Shown here: positions 1 through 9,600 of the stretch, piece by piece
Layout: each line of letters starts with the position of its first letter
Numbering within the stretch: the first letter of the stretch is position 1
From: Lingula anatina
Taxonomy: Eukaryota > Brachiopoda > Lingulata > Lingulida > Lingulidae
Assembly: GCF_001039355.2 (NCBI RefSeq)
Contig: NW_019775381.1
Span: 1-21,665 of the forward strand
Reading direction: 5' to 3'
Length of the DNA: 21,665 nt
Translations under genes and position numbers: made by a program
The notes under the pieces: generated by a model
The model's database searches: none
What the model was told of the DNA's origin: nothing
The model's input: the letters and a program-made list of their open reading frames with translations, nothing else

Positions 1-3000
1 TCTGCGTTTAACGTCCTTTCGTTATTATGACCAAGATATAATGGAAAGAGTGGTATTAAAATAATAACCTTCACCAAAAATGGTTATAATTTAAGCAATT
101 TGATTGTATCAGCATCAAAATTTTCCTGATATTGATATACTGCATGCCGAAAAATTCTTGACTTGATCTATACAATTATGAACATTCACTGATTTTTTTA
201 ACCCTCAATATTTCATTAATTTATCTTATAATCCAATAGCCTACCCATCATCTGCATCCCCCCGTCTCCTCTGAACGCCTCCGGACTCCGACTCTTTTCA
301 GAAATCTTAGATCCACGTTTTGTTCCTCCACATTGGGTCTAAATGTGCAAGTCAATTTATTCATAACAAATAAATGCTTCATTCACTGTAATGTATGCAT
401 CTACCTGGTTAGATAAAAATGTACAATAAAATTTTAATTATGAATAAGTATGCTATTAACCAATGATATAATACGACTTGGTCCTTAATTACTCAATAGA
501 GATATTTCACTAAGCCAGTCTTACTGCTCAACTGCCAGTAGATGCAGCACTGCCTTCTACCTGCAGATGTTTCCAAGTGGGAGAGGTGCTGAGCATGTCT
601 AGGCATTTCATAATAATGGTAAAGTTCTCATTCTTTGATTTTGGCCATACATATCCAAATCTATTTTCGATTCAGTTTCATAATACGATCACTCCATAAG
701 CGGTTATCTCCTTTCAGGTTTGATAAGCTTTTTGTTGAGAATTATTTGTAGTAATCTATTCCATCTACATATGTTGGCTTAAGGTAGTAATTAACAGGGG
801 AAGCTATCTTCTAAACCGCCCAAGATATACCAACATGTTACATATCAATAGAAAGCTTATTTCAACAGCTCTTCATTGCATATCCTTATTTTATTATGTA
901 ATTGTTACGTAATGAGATATAATGCTTAATAGGTGTGCTCAACATGATCTTTACACCTTAAAAACTAGAAGTCCACTACAAATGGACATGTGTAGACAGC
1001 TTGACTCGTGAGCCCTCATTGGGATCAACAAGAATGCGCCTCAAATTAGCGATATGTGTTAAATTAGCAGAGATATCAAAATAAACCTGGTTTCCAGTTC
1101 AACGAGACCCCCTAGCCTACCTAAAGCACGCGTAAGTTGAAAACGGAGCTGATGTTATGAAATCCCAGACACATAATTTCAGACAAACCTTAGATCTAAC
1201 GAATGAATGCCAGCTTTCATCGGTTGAGAGTTCTAATTAATTTTGACACTGGTCTAAATTGTTCTCTTGAAGCCATAAACTGAAGCGGAGAAATCAGCCT
1301 TTTAGTGCTCCCCGGAGATTCCAACGTTATATAATCAATGAGCTGCATTGGCAAGCTGAGAAATTTAGTTATTTATACTGGTTCAGCCCTCTACTCACTG
1401 CCTATGTAACTGTCACTATGTCTTTCATCCATTTTCAAGATTATTATTGAACATTTTCAACCGGAGGCCCCCTCCATGCATTGACAGCAGCCACCATGTT
1501 AGTCGTGACGTCAGCCTTCTTCACCACGTGACACCTAGGGGGAGTGTCTTTGCCCATATACTACCATCCAAGTGTAATATTTTAAAACAATGTTTTATTA
1601 ATTGCATTTAATCTTTATGTAAGCAGGAGTTCTTCCAACTTCTCCTCTACCTGCGTGGTTTGATATTTTGGGGATATAAGGTGCGATTCTTTATACACAC
1701 ACACACACACACATATACATGTATATAACAACCTACATATTGTTATTTCATACAGCACTTTGTGTAGGCACTTTATGTTTGCAATGTGCTTGTTGTTGCC
1801 TGTGTTGGAGTGGAGAGTGTGTGGGGGTGGTGATTTCAGTTTAAGTGTGAAAGACAGTTATATTAAAAAGTACCTATATAATGCAGAAAATAAGATATTT
1901 TTGAAGCAATAATTCTGGAAGAGAATGGCAATTGCTACTTTAAATTTCAGAAGTTGAAGGAACATAAGGAAACATATAGTGATGTCATTATTTTTTAAAT
2001 TCACCTAAAAACCTTAAAACTTTATATGTTGTCAAATAAGGGGAAGCGTCCTAGCCGTATTGCTTAAATTAAAAGCGATTGTCGTCAATGTAACACATTT
2101 GCTTTGAGGTGAGACAGCAATCGGTATGGGGCGTATTTCCATCCCTGAACAAGATCTTATAACGAAAATTGGAATTGGGGACGACAAGTGTATCGGTTTC
2201 AGTCCCGTGCTGTCATGTTTGTTTAAATGTTTTTGCCCGTGGATTAATAATATATTATTATTATTAAGATAAAAAGAATGGGAGATGAAGAGCGGCGAAG
2301 GGACACATTTTGGACAAGAAATGGCACTTATTCTAGATCTGCTCAGTAGTGGATTTCTCTATAAATGTGAAATTTTGCCCACACAGCGGACGAGCTGGTC
2401 TATCTTTCATATTCAGAGGGGGTAATCTTTGGTTAAAATGACACTAAATTACGACATTTTATGTTACTATCCAAATTTTCTTGTAGGAAGGCCCAAACTC
2501 CTACCCTCGGTCATTTTGGATTTTTGTATGTTTTCCATGCAGGGATTCTGTGGGACTTTTACGGAGGTATGATGCTTTGTGGTTCTCAAGTGATGTTGAA
2601 GAAATAAATTCTGTTGCAATTTTGTCTAGGTGAAACCCTATTGTGCCTGGTCTGTTGATTTGAGCTCGCTGCAAGTGATAAATACAGATATTAGACAATA
2701 CTGTTCACACTGTTTTGTTCTTTTACTATTTTCTTTATTAAAGGCGTGAACAGGTAAAATCCAAGATAACAGCAAGATAGAAGGACATTAATATACACAG
2801 CATTACATTCTATTGATTACTGCCTTCAGGGTTTTACGTTTTACTGGTCGATCCAATGAAGGCTCTTTTCACTTTAACGTATACTCAAATCTGTTCATTG
2901 CTTTATTTCAGATAAACTGGATTCATCTCTCTCGTTAGCGTCACCAGTTGTTAAATATAAACAGGTCTACAAATCCGAGCCCGCAGTTTGATGTACAGGA

Positions 3001-3099
3001 GAACGTACATTTCATCAACAACCAACGAGAACAGTCTGTATAGGGAAAGTGACAAACACAGTTGGGACATTTCTTCGGCGCGATTTCTGATACGTAGTC
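1..3099. other. non-coding upstream region, no gene recognised
   Basis: AT-rich sequence with frequent stops in all frames. I see no convincing exon, RNA gene or transposon domain. Visible items are a (CA)n tract near 1697-1712 and, at 1490-1530, a Kozak-like ATG with an 11-codon open frame overlapping a CRE-type TGACGTCA (1506-1513) and followed by an E-box CACGTG (1525-1530). The stretch just before 3100 may hold the promoter and 5' UTR of the GIMAP-Hint gene, but no TATA box or initiator can be assigned with confidence. Confidence 0.5.
1697..1712. repeat. (CA)n microsatellite
   Basis: Uninterrupted CA dinucleotides followed by a short TATACATGTATATA palindrome. Confidence 0.9.
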
Positions 3100-3117
3100 A
3101 TGCAGTGTTCATCAGAA
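3100..3117 (+). CDS. candidate first coding exon of the GIMAP-Hint gene
   Basis: An ATG at 3100 opens six codons (MQCSSE) that end exactly at a strong donor, GTAAGTG, at 3118. The exon end is phase 0, which matches the phase-0 start of the large exon at 6396. Joining the two would place the P-loop about 17 residues from the initiator, the usual position for AIG1/GIMAP GTPases, whose N-terminus is short. The intron would be about 3.3 kb and would contain the Harbinger-like fragment and a GT repeat. This is inference: a six-codon exon has no coding signal of its own, and another upstream ATG could serve. Confidence 0.3.
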
Positions 3118-3872
3118 GTAAGTGTTTTTTAAAGGAAGCTTTTAGTTATCTAATACTGGCTTAGTCTGTATAAGTGAGCAGACTTGTTAATCAATCTTGT
3201 TATGGAGTTAATGGAATTGACAATTAATACTGAAAAGGTATGACCTGCTTCACGCTACATGTACTACGCTATTGAACCACATCCAATAAATGTTATCCTA
3301 CGTGCCCTAAAGATGTCTTATACTAAAGTTTCAATTAATAATAATCATTTTGTTGCGGGAGGGGGCTGTGCAAGTGGAAATAAGATGGGGACGGGTGAAA
3401 CTTTTCAGCACTGCAAGTCAGCAGTAAGCCCGACCTGACCTGGACAGGACACTCTAGCTTCTGGCAAATGTCTCCACAAGTACACTGTTCCGCACAAGTC
3501 CAACCATTTTTATCAGATGGTATCTGACGACTTGCCACTTTAGTGCTAGTTCAGATATGTTCATCTTGCAAAACTGCTCCTCTTATATGCTGTAGAGCAG
3601 CCTTGGTGTAAGAAAGCTGTGACATCTAATGGTCTTTGTATGTGAATAGAAACTTTTGAACTTCATTGATAGAGAAAAAGAAATAAAATGAAACCAAGGA
3701 GGTGTATTTAGGTTACTTATAAAATACGAGTTGAAAGAAAAACATTGTGAAAAAATAATGTTTAGAAAATATTGAAAAGTCAAAAGTCTCTGAGAAATCT
3801 TTCAATAAAAGGAAAAGTAACAGTTAAACCTTTAGTTTTTTCAAACCTTAATGCATATATGACATGCCCCCT

Positions 3873-3886
3873 CCCCCCCCCCCCCC
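3873..3886. repeat. poly-C tract
   Basis: Near-continuous run of C, part of a CTCCCC-type stretch; length may be unreliable in the assembly. Confidence 0.85.
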
Positions 3887-4682
3887 AACACGACATATTT
3901 AAAACTATGAATACAATCATATTTAACATTCTCAGGAAAGGGAACAGAGAAACAATAAAAAAAGAGCAATAATTGACTCTATTTAAAAAAGTTACCAAAC
4001 CGTCCAGATATTTTTAACAAAAAATCTCCAAGGTCATACAGTATCACCAGATAAAAGTGTAGGTAAATGGTAAGCGAATATTAAAAACTTACGTAATGAT
4101 AACTGGCAACTGGCATTTAGATCGCTCTTCCAAGAAACAGATGGCACGAAACTGAAGACGCTTCAATTCTGAATAAATCATAGAATAAGCAATACCAATG
4201 TTTATCTTATGAAATTATTTTTAAAAGAATCAGAACAGTGTGAATTTTGCAACAGTGCTAGGCAATTTATTCTTCCCTTTTTAGGACTTCCCACATGTAC
4301 TAAATGTTTGGACGTGCGCCGTTTGCCCCGTAAAAGATTATTTAGGTGTAGTTATTGAGAGATCTGTGGAGATTTTTATATTTGGGCTTATATATAAATT
4401 ATCCAATCATACGATATAAAAATTCTTTATGTGCCTATCTTTATAATTAAGAAATACGTTAGTATATGTAGTATGAGAACAGAAATATTTGCTTTAATTC
4501 TTTATGTAAGTATACAGGAAAAAACAATATGTTAAAAGAAAATTGGAAATATTAAGCGTATATTGCAATAAAATCGACGAGCACCCATCTAAGAATATAT
4601 GCTTCTTAGTATATTTACTGTAAGATTGAACAACCCTATTTCTATCCTTATCTGCACTACTGTAATTGTATATTTTATATTG

Positions 4683-4683
<1 letters not shown>

Positions 4684-4717
<34 letters not shown>
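4684..4717. repeat. (GT)n microsatellite
   Basis: About 17 uninterrupted GT dinucleotides. Confidence 0.95.
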
Positions 4718-4718
<1 letters not shown>

Positions 4719-5729
4719 TTCATAGGCTAAAAATTAATTGTAAGATTATATTTTGTTTTTATATAAAAAATGTATATTTCTTACCCAGTTACACAGGTTT
4801 GCCAAGATATTATTTAATTGACTAATGCAACTTTAAACACTTGTTGCTAGGGTACTTTGCTCAGGCTTTTTTCGGATTTTAATGGCTTAAAATAGTCTAC
4901 TGATAGTTCTGATGTCCTGAAACATTAGTACTAGCATTTTAATTCATTTAAACTGGGCAAGAAAGGCAATATAAGCTTGTTACTAAGTTAATACATGCAA
5001 TGCAACGCTTTGAAATTTTAGGCGCTCCCCTTGAAAATGGTCAGCATAGTCCAAAGAACATTTGTGCCAAGTTTCTGTACATCTCAATATATATACATGT
5101 ACACACACTGGGACTAAAATCAAAGCAAACTAAAAATGATTGCTGGGACATGCAAATTACATGTATAGGGAGCAACTGCGCGCCTCTTGCATGCATGCAT
5201 GAGGAAGTAAATCTTCCAACTACTTGTTGAAGCCCACTGACTCATGCCGTTGTATCTCTGACAGTAAGCACTAAAGCACTACCCATTACCAGACCCACAG
5301 TGATTTTTCACTAGATATTCACATATACCTGTACAAGTACACTGTATCTAATTGGTTAATTTATGACACTGTTCTGCTCGCGCTATAGAGGAAAGTGCAC
5401 AAAATTAATCCGCGGCCTTGGTAGAGGGTACTACTGTACTATTCACAGGAAAGAAATGATCGGATGGTGACCAGAAATTGACCAGAAATCTTGGGTGTAA
5501 ACGTTCAAAGTCCACTCTTTTATGTACGTTGTAACGTGTAACCGACACCAAGACCAACTAATAGTACAAATGGTTTATTCAGTGCTATAGTGAGAGTGAG
5601 CCATTGCGCTTAATGTAATGTGAGACAAAATACTTCATATGTACAGCGTAACAAATAGGTACCATAGGTGCCCGACTAATAAGGCGTTAAAGCAAATCGG
5701 TTGCTACAAAATACCAGTTTTTTTACCCA

Positions 5730-6205
5730 CCGGGGCCCGTTTAGCGAGGCTGTTGTTAGTTAGAATAACTAACGAGAGAACTGTCGTCCTTACAAGAAGA
5801 CTTAACGATTTTCGAGTGGTGTTTCACGAAGCTCTCCCTAACCTATCGATAATTACTCTCTTAACGTTCGACCGCTAGTTATCTCCTTATTCACTATACT
5901 CTCGAAACAGTCCACCGGAATGGGAACTCTTGCGTAAAATGGGACATGAATGTCCAAACTCTCTGAACCTTTGGCGGCTGGAACCGCATAGGAACGTGTG
6001 CTATGAGATCGTCGTAAGGGATCTCCACCATGCACCCTTTCCACTGCTATTCTTGTGGCGATCAGGCGGAACCTTTTGTAAACTTCGTCATCGTTTATAA
6101 ATTCTAATAGATTCTGCCTCTGATGAAAACGCCGTAGTCCCCGTTGCCGTCTAGCGGCACGGATGGCAAGAAAGGCAGTCTTCATAATGTCCCGTCGGGC
6201 CCCGG
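5730..6205. mobile_element. possible non-autonomous Harbinger-type element bounded by GC-rich inverted decamers
   Basis: The segment starts GGGGCCCGTTTAG and ends with the inverted decamer; Harbinger termini commonly start with a GGGCCCGTTT-like sequence. The inverted match is only 10 bases because the inner sequences diverge, and the 3-base flanks (CCA and GTA) do not match. The decamer contains the self-palindrome GGGCCC, so part of the match could be chance. Confidence 0.35.
5853..6205 (-). pseudogene. N-terminal fragment of a PIF/Harbinger-like transposase
   Basis: The minus frame is open from about 6205 to a stop at 5853, with an internal ATG at 6185. It begins with a basic stretch (AIRAARRQRGLRRF) followed by an acidic-aromatic motif of the form R-N-L-L-E-F-x-D-D-E-x-x-x-R-F-R-L. 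This order resembles the start of PIF/Harbinger (HARBI1-like) nucleases, where an Arg-rich segment precedes a 'D-D-E-x-x-x-R-F-R' motif. The catalytic DDE domain, which should follow, is absent; only about 60 further unrecognised residues remain. A GC-rich decamer CCGGGGCCCG at 5730-5739 recurs inverted at 6196-6205 and may be a trace of terminal inverted repeats, giving a ~475-base non-autonomous derivative. No target-site duplication is visible. The fragment lies in the presumed first intron of the GIMAP-Hint gene. Assignment rests on motif memory only. Confidence 0.45.
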
Positions 6206-6395
6206 GTACTTATGAAGAGTTGATGGCCTGTTTTTGCAGCCTAAAACCCTAAACAAGCAGACTACTGGTAGTTATCTCGGACACATTCTCTAAATGAGCA
6301 TAATTTGTAATGTTTGATGTTCATTTCTGTATTTTTTTACATGGCCAGAGAAGTTTACTGGGGCAAATCTAGGCATTATTTTATTTTGTTTTCAG

Positions 6396-7904
6396 GCGAC
6401 CAAAAATCTAAGTATCCTCCTCATTGGAAAAACAGGAAATGGCAAAAGTAGCACTGCGTGCACTTTACTCAACGATAAGAAGGCCTTCGAGTTCAGCGGT
6501 ATGCAACAGTCAGTCACGAAATACAGTAAAAGAAAGGATTGTTATTATGGGGATTACAAACTGTGTGTTGTAGATACCCCAGGGCTATGTGATACCGCGG
6601 TACCACGAAAAGAAGTTTGCAAGCAAATATCTTCATCGTTGCTTTTATCTTCTCAGGGTTACCATGTTATATTTATTGTGATGAAGTTCGGTCAACGATA
6701 TACTCGAGAAGAAGCTTAAGCCGTTAGTCACTTAGAAAAACTATTTGGTGAAGACTTTTTTAGGTTTGTTATCATTGTTGTTACTCATGCCAAGGATTAT
6801 TATGAGGAATTAAAACGCGTCCGCGTATCAGCGACAGAGCAACCTGATCATTTTGTGAACAACAGCGAAAAGGGTTTCAAGGCGCTGTTCGAAAAATGCA
6901 AAGGGAGGTTAATATTTTGTGAAAATGGAGCGACCAACATGGAAAATGAAAGAAAAAAATTGTTAGTTGAAGTGCAAAAATTGGTAGCACAGAACAACGG
7001 TGATTGTTACACACATGAGTTATTTGCAGCCGCAGAAGCAGCCATGAAAGATGATGAAAAGACAAAAGCGATTTTAAAAAATAAATTAGAAAAGATGCTT
7101 AACCCCGACCTTTACCAAAAACAATTATATAAGGCAAAAGATGATACAATCGACAGAAGATCATCTGTGTTTTCGGTTGATTTGGATGATGTTTCTCCAG
7201 AAGAATTGTCTAAGGCATTCAATAATCTTCCCGAAGACAAACAGCAAAGTGTCATCGATAACTTATCCCCAGCAATACTAAAAGAGATTGGATTAGCATG
7301 TTTCCCAAAAGATGCCACTTGTATTCTTGCAACTGGGGACGTTTTAAGGATGGAGCTTCTGCAGCACGGCGATAAAGTCCAAGTTCTTCTGCCAGACGGT
7401 ACACTGGACTATCAAGAGATCTTCATGTTTGGCCACGCTGATCCCAATACAGAGGGTTCCTTTCTTGTGTTCACCACTGAGAACCAGAGACAGCTATCCA
7501 TCAGCCCGGGTCACTACCTGTATGTCAAAGGTCAAGGTTGGAAGATGACGATGTTACCTGCGAGAGACGTGAAATTTGACGATGCCCTATACACCTACAA
7601 TCCAGAGAATGGCACCATGGAATTTTCAGCCGTTACTGAAATCAAGATGAAGACTTTGCAAGGACTGTACAACCCTCACACCAAGAGTGGCACCATTATT
7701 GTGAACGGCGTCATGGCATCGTGCTACACCGAGGCTTTCTCACCAGTCTGGGCCCATCGCCTTCTACAGCCTGTGTGGTTCCTCTACAAAATGGCGCCGT
7801 GGATCAACAGAATCGTGGCCAAGGATGGCATGCCCGTGTGGTTGTCTTTTCTGGACATCGGAAAATCTGTGTGGGAGAAGATCGGACTATCCTCTTGGCA
7901 GTAA
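6396..7904 (+). CDS. AIG1/GIMAP-type GTPase fused to a C-terminal Hint (Hog-like) domain, with an internal stop
   Basis: The exon starts after a good acceptor (TTTTGTTTTCAG, ending 6395) and runs 502 codons to TAA at 7902-7904. Numbering codons from 6396: P-loop GKTGNGKS at 11-18; switch/G3 motif VVDTPG with D at 60; 'RYTREE' before a TAA at codon 108 (6717-6719); then, in the same frame, A-V-x-x-L-E-x-x-F-G and the G4-like THAKD at 130-134. The AIG1 domain ends with a Cys-Tyr-Thr-His-Glu segment, as is typical. A charged helical linker follows (about 210-300). Residues 302-447 are a Hint domain: catalytic Cys in CFPKDAT, SPGH with His at 373, and GTIIVNGVMASCY. The hydrophobic tail resembles the C-terminus of hedgehog Hog regions. 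GIMAPs are membrane-associated immune GTPases; Hint domains carry out autocleavage at the Cys. The single TAA replaces a usually charged residue, so this copy may be a pseudogene, a null allele, or hold a base error. Confidence 0.85.
7299..7736 (+). other. Hint/Hog autoprocessing domain within the GIMAP-Hint protein
   Basis: Seen directly: an N-terminal Cys in the C-F-P-x-D-A-T context, a block-B-like S-P-G-H (hedgehogs usually have T-x-x-H), and a C-terminal G-T-I-I-V-N-G-V-x-A-S-C-Y block that matches the 'GTILVNGVxASCY' hallmark of hedgehog-type Hint domains. The nucleophilic Cys and the block-B His are retained, so cleavage chemistry looks possible; the Thr-to-Ser change is conservative. 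No homing endonuclease is inserted. There is no hedgehog signalling domain upstream; the N-terminal partner is the GTPase. Confidence 0.85.
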
Positions 7905-7907
7905 ACA

Positions 7908-8279
7908 GCGATAGAAAATTTGGGGTGTGGAGAAAAACTGTGTTGAGTTGATTTGGTTTGAGTGCGACGATCAATCAAATATTAATTATACATGCTTCTT
8001 TTATTTTTGCAAATATGAGAATATTTTAGCGTTTTTAAATATTGCATATTTGGCTTCCATCGCGAAAGAAAATTGGCATAAGACAAAGTTTTCGCTTTAC
8101 TAATTTTGCTAATAGCTTATAGCCGTTGAAGAGAAAAATTGCGTGACGTCAAGAGTTCGCTTTCCTAGCAGCAGCAAAAACAAAGTGATTGATACAGGAA
8201 AAAGAATACGAATGAACAGAAGAAGAGAGTGGAGCGTGTAGTATAAACCTAACACTATATCAATAGTATCTAAAACAGT
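7908..8279. other. 3' flank of the GIMAP-Hint gene
   Basis: AT-rich sequence with no further coding signal. No canonical AATAAA polyadenylation signal is evident before the minisatellite begins, so the transcript end cannot be placed. Confidence 0.4.
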
Positions 8280-8327
8280 GGCATTAGGAGGGGCAGGAGG
8301 GCCACAGAAGCAGCAATTACAGGATCA

Positions 8328-8830
8328 TTATATAGCCTGTAGTGGCAACGGTTCTTTTTTAGCAGTAGCAAGAGCAGTAGTGGCAGTAGCAGAGTTTTTT
8401 TCACCAACAACAGTAGCAGACATTATGACTATTATCATTATAGCGTCCACGGCAACAGCAGTAACAATAACAGTCGTGGGTTTTGCACCAGTAGCAGTAG
8501 AATTCGCACGTTTTTTCGCATAAGCTGTAGTAGCGATAGCAACCTTGCCTTTTGCATCAGTAGCAGTAGAGGGTGTGGCTTTTGCAGAAGCAGTAGTAGC
8601 AATAGCAGTATTGGTTTTGCACCAGTGTCAGTAGAATGTATTGCTTTCGCAGTAGCTGTAGTACCCACAGCGATCGTGGTTTTTGCACCAGTCGGAGTAG
8701 CAGTAGTGACTTTCGCAATTAGAAGCAGTATATACGTAGTAATCGTTGTATATGCAGAAGCATCAGTAGCAATAGTAGCTACGGCTGTTGAAATAGTAGC
8801 GCTAGTGGTCGTGGGTTTGCATTTATAGCA
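8328..8830 (-). pseudogene. possible degenerate frame of Ala/Thr-rich 11-residue repeats
   Basis: Reading the minus strand from about 8830 to a TAA at 8330-8328, with one single-base frameshift at about 8613-8619, gives a continuous series of 11-residue units alternating between two types, for example TGAKTTIAVGT and TATAKAIHSTD. Thr recurs every 11 residues, followed by x-A-K or A-x-A-K. Seven consecutive units keep this register, one having 12 residues. No initiator Met, signal peptide or splice context is identifiable, and upstream the frame meets another stop. It may be a chance product of a trinucleotide-rich minisatellite rather than a gene. The 11-residue Thr period is formally like that of type I antifreeze proteins or group 3 LEA proteins, but no homology is claimed. 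Confidence 0.25.
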
Positions 8831-8850
8831 TCAGTAGACGAAGTGATCCT
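8328..8850. repeat. degenerate minisatellite, ~33-base period with 66-base higher order
   Basis: The plus strand is dense in GCAGTA/GTAGCA trinucleotides. TTTTGC or TTTCGC marker motifs begin near 8481, 8514, 8550, 8580, 8615, 8645, 8681 and 8711, that is, at alternating steps of about 30 and 36 bases, giving a 66-base dimer. Because the unit is divisible by three, long frames stay open on both strands: Val/Ala-rich hydrophobic on plus, Leu-rich in one minus frame, and Ala/Thr/Lys-rich in another. Best preserved between about 8480 and 8720; the flanks are more decayed. Confidence 0.75.
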
Positions 8851-9136
8851 GTTCGTCTTAGTAATACATCTATAGTTGTAGAGGTAGAAGAAGATCTATC
8901 TTTTTTGCTTTAGACATTTTTTTGCATTTTTTTTCTTCTTCGTTGTTTAAAATATTTACCCAGTATTGTAGATATCCGGTACAATATAATTTACCTATTT
9001 TGTTCACTACTTCTCAACCGGTTTTGATTTGACACTTGCTGAGTTAATAACACAATTGCTATGAAAACATTATTTTGAAAGAGAAAAGGTGCGGTATTAT
9101 TTTCTTATTCTTTCAGTCAATAGCACACTTTTTTTA

Positions 9137-9149
9137 GGGGGGGGGGGGG
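9137..9149. repeat. poly-G tract
   Basis: Run of about 13 G residues. Confidence 0.85.
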
Positions 9150-9555
9150 TTCTCGTTGATCTTTGCATATCTATATAGAAAAAAACAGATAAAGGTGGAA
9201 CAATTTATATAAACACTTAACATTACACGACCAACAACAACATTTGTGTGGAGAAAAGGCGATCCGATCATGTACGCATTCGTGACAGTTAATACAAAAA
9301 ATGAAAATGATTGACAAGGGAAGGATTTTTTTCGAGCAATGTGGCACCCTTTGTTACAAGCTTTGGCGCACTCCTGTCTGTAGTTAATCAGTGCTTTTTC
9401 TTTCTGTTAGTTAAATTAGAGATACTTGTGGTTCTTAATGTTTCAGTGTTTATTTGATCATGAATTTAATAGTTATCGTGGAAACGAGTAATTTTAACGA
9501 TTTCTTGTATATCTCCCGTTTCCCATCAATTTTTTTTAATGTTTGAATATTTGAA

Positions 9556-9600
9556 TTTTTATTTTATTTTATTTTATTTTATTTTATTTTATTTTATTTT
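9556..9600. repeat. (ATTTT)n pentanucleotide microsatellite
   Basis: Eight or nine perfect ATTTT units in tandem. Weaker relatives of the same motif occur near 14459-14490 and 17175-17195, inside the duplicated block. Confidence 0.95.

Larger units (their letters stand above)
3118..5729. other. non-coding region, probably intron of the GIMAP-Hint gene
   Basis: No exon or domain is recognisable on either strand. It contains a poly-C tract (3873-3886), a (GT)n tract (4684-4717) and AT-rich filler. Open frames in it are short, overlap on both strands and carry no known motif. Confidence 0.5.

Noticed and set aside
2501-2698. 65-codon minus frame of mixed composition
   Set aside because: Reads like protein but matches no family I know and has no supporting neighbours or splice sites.
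3772-3998. Overlapping 66- and 72-codon frames on both strands
   Set aside because: They cross a poly-C run and AT-rich sequence and have no coding character.
8278-8523. Val/Ala-rich plus frame that looks like a membrane protein
   Set aside because: Its hydrophobicity comes from GTA/GCA trinucleotides of the minisatellite; no start context, and the frame stops within the array.
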